Part shown: piece after piece, positions 8,069 through 17,259 of the stretch
Numbering within the stretch: the first letter of the stretch is position 1
Layout of the letters: each line of letters starts with the position of its first letter
Source: Chara braunii
Lineage: Eukaryota; Streptophyta; Charophyceae; Charales; Characeae
Direction of reading: 5' to 3'
DNA: 21,141 nt
Assembly: GCA_003427395.1 (NCBI GenBank)
Contig: BFEA01000208.1
Location: forward strand, 847,509 to 868,649
Notes under the pieces: generated by a model
Told to the model about the DNA's origin: nothing
Databases searched by the model: none
Seen by the model: the letters and a program-made list of their open reading frames with translations, nothing else
Position numbers and translations under genes: made by a program

Positions 8069-8194
8069 TCCCTTCTCCTACTGAAACACGCGTTTTCCAG
8101 CATGCCAAACGCTAGTACGTATGTACAGCGTGGTCAAGCCAGACCACCATACAAAGTGTCAATCCTCCATTGGTTACCAGGCGCTTCAACAGAG
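8069..8194 (-). other. PLE 5' leader of the long copy
   Basis: A 126-nt segment between the end of the upstream copy (8195) and the first ATG of the zinc-knuckle frame (8068-8066). It is not shared with the flank below 2209, so it belongs to the 5' end of the long copy. It probably acts as the 5'UTR. No promoter or ribozyme motif could be recognised. Confidence 0.45.
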
Positions 8195-9016
8195 GTGAGA
8201 TATCACACATGCAATTATAGATTGGCAAAACCGACTAATGATTAAAGTCCAGATCAGACACGACTTGTGTTGTGATTGAGAAAATAGTTTAACCTCTGAG
8301 GACCGCAGAAAAACGGATTAGAGGCTACTACAGTCTCCCGCCTTAACTTCTTCCCCACACTGCGCCACTCGTTCCTCCAACCTGTTACGGGGCAGCCCCT
8401 GCTGCCATGTCGCGATGAAAGAGGATTACGAAAGCTAAAAACCTATTATTAATAATCTACCGTCCTAACTACATGTCGAATAACTCTTTAGTGAACTTCC
8501 AAATCTCGTCCCGCGTCCAGGCAAACTTCCGGACCACTTTTCCAAAAGCAATGTCTAAAAAGTCTTTCGCCCGATACTCCAGTCTCGGTGTCAGGACTTG
8601 TTTCAGAATGCCGAACTGACATGTTTTTGTCGATTCGATGCAGCCAACCTGTAATAGAGGCCAGTTTTTGCTTATGGCTCAACCAAGACCGGTAATCTTG
8701 TCTTATCTTAAACATGATTTTTTTGGTTGACCATAGGGTACCCTCATTTTTTGTCCTTTGTATGCTCCCCAAGTACGGGAAACATGACCTGACTGCCAAC
8801 TTACAACCGAGAAAGTTCCATGTTCCTGTCTTTTTGTTCGTTCATTTAAGTGTCAGTGATTTAGGGTAACATTTCTCAAAGATTTTCCGAATCATGTTGG
8901 CTTTACCAATGAAAGTCAAATTCTCACTCTGATAGGCCAAAAATAAGAAAACGTCGTCCATAAACCTGACGTCGTAGACCAATTTCCGATCGGGGTCCAA
9001 AGTGGCCAAGAACATC
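8195..9016 (-). repeat. Upstream pseudo-LTR: 5'-truncated PLE copy
   Basis: It matches 2209 to about 3018 over its whole length, same strand. It begins inside the RT, between motifs B and C (Met codon at 9015-9013), and runs through the RT C-terminus to a TAG at 8471-8469 and a 274-nt 3'UTR. Next to it at 8194 starts the 5' end of the longer copy, so the two sit head-to-tail. On its other side (from 9017) sits unrelated tandem-repeat DNA, so this is the usual random 5' truncation. Confidence 0.85.
8472..9015 (-). pseudogene. PLE reverse transcriptase, C-terminal part (truncated copy)
   Basis: Only the RT half downstream of motif B is present. It reads MFLATLDPDRKLVYD, then an intact motif C (RFMDDV), then an FLGCKL motif-E segment and the same NEGT-W/RQDYRSW thumb-region block as the long copy. 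It has a TGA where the long copy has CGG (around 8848), which fits CGA to TGA decay. After the segment ITGWLHRIDKN the frame shifts at an A5 run. It then runs through GILKQVLTPRLEYRAK and an aromatic/basic tail ending in FDM before TAG. The start at 9015 is the truncation point, not a real start codon. Its motif C is closer to a working RT than that of the long copy. Confidence 0.8.
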
Positions 9017-9020
9017 TTTT

Positions 9021-9667
9021 TTTTCCAGATATTGGATTTCGCGTTTGGAGGCTATGATTAAGAATGAGCTTCAATGCAGCATGCCTGGAGCTGCTGGGAT
9101 AATTGTAACCGGGTTAGTCGGCATGCGAACCCTCTTGAGCTACGGCTTAGGGTGGGGTACTTGGTTGATGTGACTGGGTACACCGGGTCATGGCTATATG
9201 TGATGTACTGACCATGTTGGGGTTAAGTGCTCATCTCGTGCCTTAACTTTTATCCTAGCTCACTTTGTCGTGTGCTAAGCATTCTGATTTTTAATCAGCA
9301 GGTTGCAGGTTCGATGCTTGGAGGGAGCGATTGCGATTTTCAGATATTGGATTTTGCGCTTGGAGGTTATGATTAAGAATGAGTTTCAATGCCGCATGCC
9401 TGAAGCTCCCAGGATAATTGTACCCGGGTTGGTCGGCATGCGAACCCCTTGAGCTACGGCTTCGGGTGGGGTATTTACTTGGTTGATGTGACGTTGTACA
9501 CTATGTCATGGCTGTATGTGATGTACTCACCATGCTGGGGTGAGGTTAAGTGCTCATCTCGGGTCTTTCATCCCAGCTCACTTTTCCTTGTGGTAAGCAT
9601 TCTGATTCTAAATCAGTAGATTGCAGGTTCGATGCCTGGACGAGCGATTGCGCTTTTCAGATATTGG
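9021..9667 (+). repeat. Two tandem ~316-bp units, each with a tRNA-like segment
   Basis: Unit 1 runs from 9021 to 9336 and unit 2 from 9337 to 9653. Both start with TTTTCAGATATTGG (one extra C in the first) and end with GCGATTGCG. A third start of 14 nt (9654-9667) follows and then the similarity stops. Near the end of each unit is a tRNA-like stretch (about 9253-9322 and 9569-9639). It has an AGCTCA A-box-like block, an anticodon-arm hairpin (CTGA...TCAG with loops TTTTTAA and TTCTAAA) and the B box GCAGGTTCGATG. The upstream part of the unit is unrelated to tRNA. It may be a dimeric tRNA-derived element or a young tandem duplication. Confidence 0.75.
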
Positions 9668-9835
9668 TCCATGGTGTTGTAGAGGTCAGTCACTTAGTAC
9701 ACAGTGATCACCTGGAGCAGTAGGTCGTGGGTGTCCTTGAATACGAGACCACCTCCCATCCCATCCTCACGTCAATACTCCTAGCTCACCCCCTATCTCA
9801 CTATCCTACCTCAGTGTGACCAGCACTCAGGACCA
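9665..9835 (+). mobile_element. tRNA-derived SINE, plus strand
   Basis: The head GGTGTTGTAGAGGTCAG (from about 9670) resembles an A box, and a degenerate B-box region follows near 9726-9755. The tail block 9800-9835 matches, as reverse complement, 34 of 36 bases of 6181-6216 in the SINE nested in the hAT-like element. It contains a small conserved hairpin (CTCAGTG...CACTCAG). The 3' boundary beyond 9835 is not defined. No target-site duplication was seen. Confidence 0.5.
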
Positions 9836-10237
9836 TTACCCTACCAATGGGCAAGTAACTTGGACCGAACAGCAGTGATAGGCACCAGGGATGATAGGTT
9901 GCCCAAGCCCTGGTGGAAGCAGAATCGAACGAGCCTTGTCGAATGGGAACTTCGGACGCCAGACCCAAACAATCTACTACAGGCCCCAAGAGACTATGGG
10001 CCCTAGGTTTCAGACAGGGTAGCACCCATTGATGCAGTCTTACCGTCCTTCCTCTAGCGTACCCAAGGCCAGGCGGAACTCGGACTGGCCTGAGCGACTT
10101 ATACCCCTACCCTTACCCCAGGGTCTAAGCCTTATATATAGCCACTAGACAGTTCTACCCGAATATCAGTAGGAACTCCGGTGGCCCATACCTGTCCCTA
10201 CCGCAGATACTAGACCCCTCGAGTCTGGTAGTTGTGT
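9836..10237. other. Non-coding, repeat-like, unassigned
   Basis: C/T- and G/A-balanced DNA with one B-box-like match on the minus strand (CGTTCGATTCTGC near 9922-9936) but no convincing A box at the right distance. The minus open frame 10025-9801 has no recognisable motif and lies across SINE sequence. Confidence 0.35.
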
Positions 10238-10437
10238 AGTTCGCAATGTATGTGTATACCCGAAGGTTATGTATGCTTTGTGTATCTACATATGGAGATG
10301 TACAGACAACGCTATGTGTGGAAACTTACTATACGTAGCCCGTAGGCCATGTATAATTCACAAGCTATGTATGTGCCCGAAGGTTGTGTGTGCTCTGTGA
10401 ATCAATGTATCGAGATGTATAGGCAGCATCATGTGTG
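10238..10437. repeat. Two diverged copies of an ~80-bp unit, ~117-bp period
   Basis: Copies at about 10238-10320 and 10353-10437 share CCCGAAGGTTRTGTRTGCT and GAGATGTAYAGRCARC blocks. The remaining 30 bp between them is not shared. No coding or RNA gene signal. Confidence 0.6.
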
Positions 10438-10483
10438 TATATCGAAGAGAGAACGGGGTAAGCTGGACAAGGACCCCCCCAAG

Positions 10484-10560
10484 ATCCGAACCAAGCTCGA
10501 ACCCGTGACCTTGAAACATGTAATCGTATGACTCTACCATGTGAACGGCTAGTGGAAATG
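10484..10560 (-). mobile_element. tRNA-like SINE head, minus strand
   Basis: The minus strand reads CTAGCCGTTCACATGGTAGA, an A-box region, and then CACGGGTTCGAGC, a good B box, at tRNA-like spacing. Acceptor-stem pairing is poor, so this is a tRNA-derived repeat rather than a tRNA gene. Its body probably runs into the 10238-10437 repeats, but the 3' end is not resolved. Confidence 0.55.
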
Positions 10561-10770
10561 GCACGAACGTGTGATATGCCAGACGGGGGAGATCACAAAA
10601 CACCCAAGACCAACACCCCCAAGCAACCCATGTGAAATCCAAAACCAACATACAACACCATGAACAACTCTTGGGTGGTGCGCAGGCAATGTCTGTAGTA
10701 GTACCATGCGTCAGCCCAATGGTGTCCAGCCGTACGTCAATCTAACGCCCTGCTGATGTCCTTGCGCAAG
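10561..10770. other. Non-coding repeat flank
   Basis: No coding frame recognised. A CATGGTGTTGTA block (minus strand, near 10652-10663) also occurs on the plus strand at 9668-9679, so part may be SINE-related. Confidence 0.3.
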
Positions 10771-10858
10771 GTTGCAATCAATTTTTGAACATGCAACCTC
10801 GTACCATAATGCGCATTTCCAACCGGTGCTCTAACCACTCAGCCACATCAACTGGACA
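10771..10858 (-). mobile_element. tRNA-Ser-like SINE head, minus strand
   Basis: The minus strand shows a well preserved A box TGGCTGAGTGGTTAGAGC (10845-10828). It is followed by a TTGGAAATGC anticodon-loop-like segment, as in tRNA-Ser, and GGTTGCATGTTCA as a decayed B box near 10800-10788. The degenerate B box and weak stems argue for a tRNA-derived repeat rather than a functional tRNA. Confidence 0.5.
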
Positions 10859-10971
10859 GGCCAAAAACGTCCTAATAATCCTATCTGGGTGAATCGCCGA
10901 CTATATATCCTACGAAAGAGTTGTTTGCGCCGCACCTACAGAGAGTCTTAGTTCCCTATGGCAGAACGTCC

Positions 10972-10991
10972 TTTTTTTTTTTTTTTTTTTT
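10972..10991 (-). repeat. LINE poly(A) tail (plus-strand T20)
   Basis: An uninterrupted T20 on the plus strand, which is A20 at the 3' end of the minus-strand LINE and marks its insertion boundary. Confidence 0.85.
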
Positions 10992-11391
10992 ATACAAAAA
11001 ACACCCTTAGTAGTTGCTAGTGATGCTGATAAGAGCAGACACCACTAGCAAACTGGGGGAGGCTCCATCTATTGGTGGGGAGCATCACCTGCTGAAAAAC
11101 GGGTCCAGCGTCCCTTATACAAAAATTGAGAATGTCTGAGAACAATGAGAATAGTGACTGTGAGGTCTGCCATTGATTGCCCTGCACCTCAGGGGATTGA
11201 CTGAGTTCCTTGTACCTCTTCACCCTCAAATGAGCGGCACCAGATCTCTCATTATAAACTGATAAAAGTGATGAATCATCTCGTGGAAAACCATGATGAG
11301 CAACTTTTCCAACGGGTAGTTGTTTCCTATAAACCAAACCAAGAGCTTGCAACCAGAGCATTTGCTGGGGGGGGTAAGGATCAGGGAATTC
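10992..11391 (-). other. LINE 3' region
   Basis: Between the ORF2 stop (11394-11392) and the poly(A) tail. The same frame stays open from 11361 to 11017, so the protein may once have been longer, but no domain is visible. Treated as 3'UTR or degenerate C-terminus. Confidence 0.5.
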
Positions 11392-13650
11392 TCATAATGG
11401 GCGCATAGGTAGTGAAATCTCACTGGTGGTCCAATCATCAAAAACCAATTTATAGTCCCTTTTAAGTCCAACATTATCATCATTCATTTCCCCATTCCAA
11501 ACAACACTCCATATTCTCTTTCCCTGGTTTCCACCCAACCACTTGCTTGTGAATTTTCGAAAATGATTCATAATTTCAGTTTTATCTGAGAGAAATTGCA
11601 CTTTTTCTTTTATTTGATCCCACTTTATCAAAATGTCTGTTTGAATTTGCTGCTTAATTGTATCTGTGAAGTCTGGGCCGTCTAACCTAGCCCTTTCCCG
11701 TTCATAAGTACACCTTCTCATCCAGATGGCCCACATAACCGCTTTTCTCCCTATTTGGAACAAATTATCTATAAATTCCTCATTTTCTTTTACTAACTCT
11801 GGATCCGGGCTCCAAGTTTCTAGAAGTATAACTTTCCATCCCCATGACCATTTGACTTGTGGCACTAATTGTGACCAGATACGGTCCCACCACCTCCAAA
11901 GCCAGACCGAGCCTGGGCACTGCATAAAGATATACTCAATGGTTTTTGGAGATATAATACTTGAGAACGTGGATTTACAAAGTTTGCACCATCTTTCTAA
12001 TAATGCTTTCTGTTTTAAGGAGGATCTATCAATGAGTCAATCATTAGTTGGAAGGCATCTATGTTCAATTTGCCATTGGAGAGAAGTTATTTTTGCTGGT
12101 TTGTCTTTGACTGTTTTGAACCAACGTACTGGTTTCAACTCTTCTTTACTTATATTGAAGTGTTTCATCCACCTTGTTGAGACCCTATCTTTCAGATTGA
12201 TTTTAGGACGCAGCATACGATACGCTGATTTGATTTTGAATGAATATATATTCCTCTTGAATGATCTGTTGAGGTTTCCTTTTTTTGTCTTTGAATTCCA
12301 TACCCAATTTGTCGGGTCAAGAGGGAGCTCTGAGATAAGGCAGTTTGACTTGAATGTAATCCATGAGTCCTTGCTCCTAAATACCCTTATCCTGAAGATC
12401 TGTTGAGCCTATACCCATCTTGTTTCCCCTTGACCTATCGAAGAATCTGATGCAACATTGGTGGAGGATAATAAAAAAATATGTAAGAGAAATCTTTCAT
12501 TTTGATCATTGTTCAAGATTATGCCAATTTCCTGGGTTTGGGCCTTAATAGCTACCCAATCATTTGTCATAAATTTGGGGTCACCCTTCAGAATACGAAC
12601 CCATTCAAGTGGGATGAGTTCAATTATCTTCTCCAGAGATTCCATCTGATGGTGACAGTACCTAAGCTGCCTCCTTAGTTTAGGTGGATCTATCAAATCC
12701 TTGGTATCCTTATCCCATATATCCTTAAGTCTTATGACACCGTTTTTGATCCATCCCTTCCAAGGTGTGTGCATACAGTGGAGAACATAACCATTGTAAT
12801 CTCGAATCCATTTGTTATCAAATAGGGGCTGCTGACACACTTCCTCCCACCTTTCTGGTGACAACTTGTCAGTTAGAGGAAGTTGTCTCCAGGTTTTCAA
12901 CATGGAGACATAAAATGAGTCGTTTTTCAAATCTTGTCTAACAACTTTTCTACTTGAAATCGTGGTTGTTGTTGTTGGTTTAGAAATCCCCCTAGGAATG
13001 GTCCAAGAACGGTTCTCTAACCAAGATAATGGGTCAATTTCTTCAGCCGTAGGAGGTGCAAGACGTTTGATTTGTTCCAAAGCTAATGGTGTCCATGGGG
13101 TCTGTGGAATATAAAGCAAACGTTGAAGCCATTGGATTGAAAGAGCCTTGGTTTGGATTGTAGGATCAAGAATCCCCAAGCCACCCTGCGCTTTTGGTTG
13201 GATAATAGACTGTCAAGCTACCCTGCTCATAACACCATTGTACTCATGATTTCCCCTCCATAGAAAGACAGTTAGTTGACGCTGGAGAGGTTTAAGGAAG
13301 TCTTTATCCATAACCCAAATTCCTGACTTATACCAAATAGATGTCGTAATGACATTATTAATGATCAATGACCTCCCAAAAATAGAGGTATGTTTGTTTT
13401 TCCATACTTCCAGTTTTGCCAGGGCAGGTTGGGAGATCCATTGATTATGATTCTTTGGTTTCCTTTCAGCAGATAAAGAAATTCTCAATATCCTTATAGG
13501 AGTATCCAGGGACAACCATTTTATCCTTGGTGTATCTGGGGGTCTCCCTCCTTGATGATAGATCCACCAACCTGTTGTTTTACTACCCCAATTAATTTTC
13601 ATGTCAGAGACGCGGCAAAATTTATTCATCAAGTTTTGAATTTCTATCAT
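11392..13650 (-). pseudogene. LINE ORF2 thumb and zinc-binding C-terminus
   Basis: One frame runs from 13650 to 11392 with stops at 13215-13213, 12411-12409 and one near 12040. It holds the thumb region (KLEVWKNKHTSIFGRSLIIN), the KAQGGLGILDPTIQTKALS block characteristic of plant L1 ORF2, and W/aromatic-rich helices. The zinc-binding domain begins with WCKLCK (11991-11974) and ends with FMQCPGSVWLW (from 11928). In the usual C-x2-C...H...C pattern the His position reads as Tyr (TIEYIF), which may impair zinc binding. The tail from 11800 is basic and Trp-rich. No RNase H motif was seen. Confidence 0.78.
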
Positions 13651-15075
13651 ATTTTCTCAGGAGTTGCATCAACCATAAGGGAAAGGTCATCAACAAAAAA
13701 TGATCAAACTGGTATTGTCTCCTCTGGTATGTTAGTGACCTGAATCTTGGGAATGTCCTTTTCATGACGCAGATCAGCCGCCAATGCTTCCATGATAATG
13801 ACAAAGAGAAAGGGCGCTAACGGATCACCCTGTCGAACAAATTTTTCTAGTGAAATGGGGGGTGCCAAATTATTATTAACCATAACCCTTGTGGTAGCAT
13901 TCTGGTGTAGGATTCTCACCCATCTTCTAAAATTTGGTTCAAAATTCATCTTTTTCAAACACTTATCCAAAAAAAGTTAATCTACGTGGTCATAGGCTTT
14001 TTCAAAATCAATGAATATGAAAGCCGCATTATGTTTGGATTGGCGGAATATTTTAAGGAGTTCATTTACCAGAAGAATATTATCTTGAATATTTCTACCC
14101 TTTATAAATCCAGTCTGAGAAGAATGAATGATTTATGGAATTATCTCAGACATTCTATCTGTTAATGTTTTAGTTATTAACTTATATACCACTGTGAGAA
14201 AGGTGATTGACCGATAATTCCTTATGTTTGTCTTATCTTCTTTTTTATACAGTAGGGTAAGTATTCCCTGACCAACAAATTCTCCCATTTCCCCCGATTC
14301 CCATACTGCTTGGTAATAATTCATAAGATCTTCTGACATGAAATCCCATGTTGATTCCCAAAATTCCTTTGGGAGCCCATCTATACCCGGGGTCTTGTCT
14401 TCATCCATAAGTAAGAGGGTCTTCCAAACTTCCTCTTTTTCTATAGGTTTTTCCATTAATATCCTTTGTGCCTCTGTTAGGGATTTATTTAAAGGCACCA
14501 GAAATTCTTTCATTTTTCTAGGAGACGTTGATCTGTAGGGATATGTTTGTTTTGAGAAGTATAGTGAGATTTTAAAAAATCTCTAGCTATTTTCAAGCAG
14601 GCGGTTGTCGATGTAACCATACTATTGTTTGGATCCGTCGGGTCTTCGAATGCCTCAATTATGGTTCTCCCTGTCCTAGCTCTGGCCATTGCAAAAAACC
14701 TGGCATCCATTGCTCCCTCCATATTCTGAATTCTGAGTTTGCCCCTTATTCTTATTCCTTGCCATCTATATTCCATATGGGTGAGAAGATTAGCTTCCAG
14801 ACTTTGAAGTTCATTTGCTATTAACTCAAGGACTTCTTGTTCATCAGAATCTCTTTTCTTAATCTGTAGTTCTCGAATTCTATTATGAAAGTTAGTTTCT
14901 TTCCAGTGTTTCTGCTTTGCCAATAATTTAGAATATTCATTGTATTTACGGCCCTGAAAAACAAGACCGTTGTTGAACCATTTAATGTCATCTTGGAGAC
15001 TGAGTCTTTGGTCTCTCCAAAAGTTCCAATTATCTCGAAGATAATTAATGAAACACTCCATCTTGAGGTGCAAGG
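13651..15075 (-). pseudogene. LINE ORF2 reverse transcriptase domain
   Basis: The frame 15073-14510 is a helical linker (LAKQKHWKETNFHNRIRELQ), followed by a frameshift. The next frame, from 14513, has KTPGIDGLPKEFW, LTLLYKKEDKTNIRNYRSI (motifs 1-2), SSQTGFIKGRNIQDNILLVN (2a) and IFIDFEKAYDHVD (motif A, catalytic Asp). It continues with VRQGDPLAPFLF (motif B, about 13835-13803) and FVDD (motif C, 13697-13686). Stops in the same frame lie at 14135-14133 (TAA), about 13980 (TAA) and 13706-13704 (TGA, just before motif C). The motif set is that of L1-clade non-LTR RTs. The motifs are well kept, so decay is moderate. Confidence 0.88.
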
Positions 15076-16051
15076 TGTTGAGATGATAGAAACTTCTCCC
15101 TTGGTCTGACTTTTTCTAAATGACAAGACTGCTACACACATAGCATGATCGAAACCAGGGAAGGGACTTTTTGAGAAGATTTCAGCCAACTGGAGTGTTC
15201 CCTGCAGTTCTTCATCTATGAGGACCAAATCTATACGCGATTTAGAATTGCAATTTGCAGAGCCCTTCCTAAAGCACGAAAAGGTTTTTGTCCCTGGATT
15301 TAACCTCCTATAGGAGTAAAAAAGGTTAATAGATTGACATAGATCTGCAATTATCCTTTGATCTTGTGTCATGTATGATGGGCATGGAGAGGGGGGATGC
15401 CATCTATCAAAAATACGATCTGGGGCCGCATTAAAGTCCCCCGCTATGATAAGGGGAATGCTTACAGGTAATCGTGGAATAATGTTACCAAAGAAGCCTT
15501 GCCTTTCCCTTAATTCATTTGACCCATACACACATAGGATCCCTACAATCTCTAGTTCCAGTATTGCTAATACATACACCCACCTCCCCTGTTCCAGGTC
15601 TGCCACAGAGTAGGTGATGTCCACTTTTAAATTGGGAGGAACCTAAATGACCACCCCCGAGCTCCCTGGAGAGATGGCATGCGCTCTATAGGATTGGTAG
15701 AGCCATATTTGTTTATGAAGGTAGTTATGTGTATCTGAATTTATCAAGTGTATTTCTTGAATACATATAACGTCCGGCCATTCCTTGCCATCAATGCCCT
15801 TTAGTTGGTCATAGATCGATTGTCTTTTGCTTAGTTTAGCAGAGGCCAACCCATTCACATTGAGTGATCTTAGGTCTAAGTCTGCCTGCCTTCTAAGCAA
15901 TTTCAATTCCTTGTCTTTATTGTACAGAGCATCAATAACTTTAATTCTTTCCATAAAAAAATATCTCGGCGATCTAATAGGCCATACAGTAAGAGAGTAA
16001 AAGGTTGATCTGTTTATAAGATCTTCCACTGACCTGAATCCAGCACCCCCC
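15076..16051 (-). pseudogene. LINE ORF2 APE-type endonuclease domain
   Basis: The frame 16029-15643 carries LRSLNVNGLASAKL (the Asn motif) and PDVICIQEIHL (catalytic Glu). A single in-frame TAG at 15645-15643 follows. The same frame continues to about 15076 with IIAGDFNAAPD (Asp/Asn), SKSRIDLVLID and FDHAMCVAVLSF (the Asp-His pair). These are the conserved motifs of the exonuclease/endonuclease/phosphatase family that nicks the target for LINE integration. All core motifs remain, so the domain is inactivated mainly by the TAG and by a frameshift near 15075 that moves into the RT frame. Confidence 0.85.
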
Positions 16052-16815
16052 CTTCTCTATAATGCCATGTTTGAACACTCTTGCTAGAAGGACCCCCACA
16101 TCCTCCTCTGACAAGAAAATTTCAGCCTTGATTTTGAGTATCTGAACCTCTTTGAGAGACTCCTGCCCAAACCATCTCAACTCTTCCTGTTTGATCCCTT
16201 CATACTTAATATACACATCTTTTTCTGTTATCCTTTGTTCTTCTGTGGATAATGAAAGAAAAGGTATTACTCCTGGCGGTAATTTTTCTTGAATGAATTT
16301 CATTATTTCCAGTTCAAACCATGATTCCCCTGCCATTCTTCCTGTAAGGGTAACCAAAGACATAAACTGCGGTATTGAACCATGCATCGTTATTTCCCCA
16401 TACACCGCCCCTTGAGGTTCTGACAAGCCTATTTGCCAACATCCCCCTTTACACCTGACAGTTAAGAAAACCACACATGTCTTTGACGGCAGTAGATCCC
16501 CTTGTCCTTGAGCCATTCTTTGTTTGAGTATTTGTCTTTTGTTGGGGGTGTTTAGTTCTAATATTCTAAGATCGTGCTTCTTCCCTTCCTTGTATTCTTC
16601 TCTTACTTCTTCCTCCCCCTGTCTCTCATCTATCACGATTTCTTCCCTTTTCTTGGGTTGAGCAGGTTCTCATGCTGATTGTCCTTCCAAAAGTAGATAT
16701 TTTCGTTCTCCCGTGATTTCAGATACCATTTCCTTAAGTCTAAGCATGAAATTTTCACCGCCTTGAGTATCCCTTAATAGGGATTGGGTTCCCTTGGGAG
16801 AAACTATTGTGGAAA
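15974..16815 (-). pseudogene. LINE ORF2 N-terminal extension, unknown domain
   Basis: One frame runs from about 16815 to 15974 with one TGA near 16670 (SA-stop-EPAQPKKREE). It contains a charged helix (RQGEEEVREEYKEGKKHD) and a mixed alpha/beta-looking region (CVVFLTVRCKGGCWQIGL, FELEIMKFIQEKLPPGVIPF, ILKIKAEIFLSEEDVGVLLA). I do not recognise the fold. It meets the endonuclease frame at a G7 run (C-run 16046-16052), where one base more or less would fuse the two frames. It may therefore be the N-terminus of ORF2 or the end of a long ORF1. Confidence 0.5.
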
Positions 16816-17040
16816 CCTCTGCCGTATTATGAAAAAGTAGTTTTCCATATGCTGCTGAACCAGACTGTCGCCAGTTGTCTGCAGGACCACCCCGGATGGA
16901 CTGAGGAACAACAGATCGTTTTGGTCCATTTTCTTTTCCTGTAATCCAACAGTCACAGTCGCTTCTGATTGTGCATCATTATCTGACAGATAGTTGGGAG
17001 CAGGAGACAAAACCTTTTGAGACCCAACTCTCCGTTGTAG

Positions 17041-17185
17041 CATTCTTGATAAAAGGCTGGGATTGCAATCTCTGCTCCGGTACCGTACTCAGAATTCCTC
17101 GAGACTGTGAATCCACCCAGTTTGCTTTTGCAGCATTCTGTGAGTGCAATTCCTGCCCCGATGCCGTATTCAGAGTTATCACTTG
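17041..17185. repeat. Degenerate internal duplication between LINE ORFs
   Basis: Two segments of about 80 bp share a GCATTCT start, a GGGATTGCAATCTCTGCTCC / GAGTGCAATTCCTGCCCC block and a CCGTAYTCAGART block followed by CTTGTGAAC or GACTGTGAATC. On the minus strand this appears in one frame as the repeated residues NSEYG(I/T)GAGIAL / NSEYGTGAEIAI. Confidence 0.55.
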
Positions 17186-17259
17186 TGAACACTCTATTTC
17201 TGTTGAGACATCTTCTAGCTTGTCCAGCATCTCACAAGGAATACTTGTGGGATGCACAT

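Larger units (their letters stand above)
2209..9016 (-). mobile_element. Penelope-like element with permuted domains, in partial tandem, interrupted by a DNA transposon
   Basis: On the minus strand a 5'-truncated copy (9016-8195) is followed directly by a longer copy (8194-2209). The two share their last ~810 nt at roughly 85% identity by eye, ending at a common GTGATATCTCAC. The long copy encodes, in order, a CCHC zinc knuckle, KE-rich coiled coil, SAP-like and acidic segments, a GIY-YIG endonuclease, a CxC region and an RT. Canonical Penelope elements carry GIY-YIG after the RT. An N-terminal GIY-YIG is known from the Naiad/Chlamys/Hydra groups. Partial head-to-tail copies ('pseudo-LTRs') are typical of PLEs. 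Without the 5683-7200 insertion and one target-site copy, the long unit is about 4.46 kb. Many stops and frameshifts show it is dead. Confidence 0.85.

Noticed and set aside
7783-8103. 106-codon minus-strand frame overlapping the zinc knuckle
   Set aside because: The neighbouring frame carries the ATG, the CCHC motif and the coiled coil. This one is its shadow.
9021-9667. CRISPR-like or LTR direct repeats
   Set aside because: Only two full units with no spacers, no LTR end motifs and no adjacent retroviral-type ORFs. The units are a simple tandem pair.
10828-10858. Functional tRNA-Ser gene on the minus strand
   Set aside because: The A box is excellent, but the B box is decayed and a complete cloverleaf cannot be drawn.
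11726-12406. 226-codon plus-strand open frame
   Set aside because: It is antisense to LINE ORF2, whose zinc-binding and aromatic motifs are readable on the minus strand. The plus-strand product has no recognisable motif.
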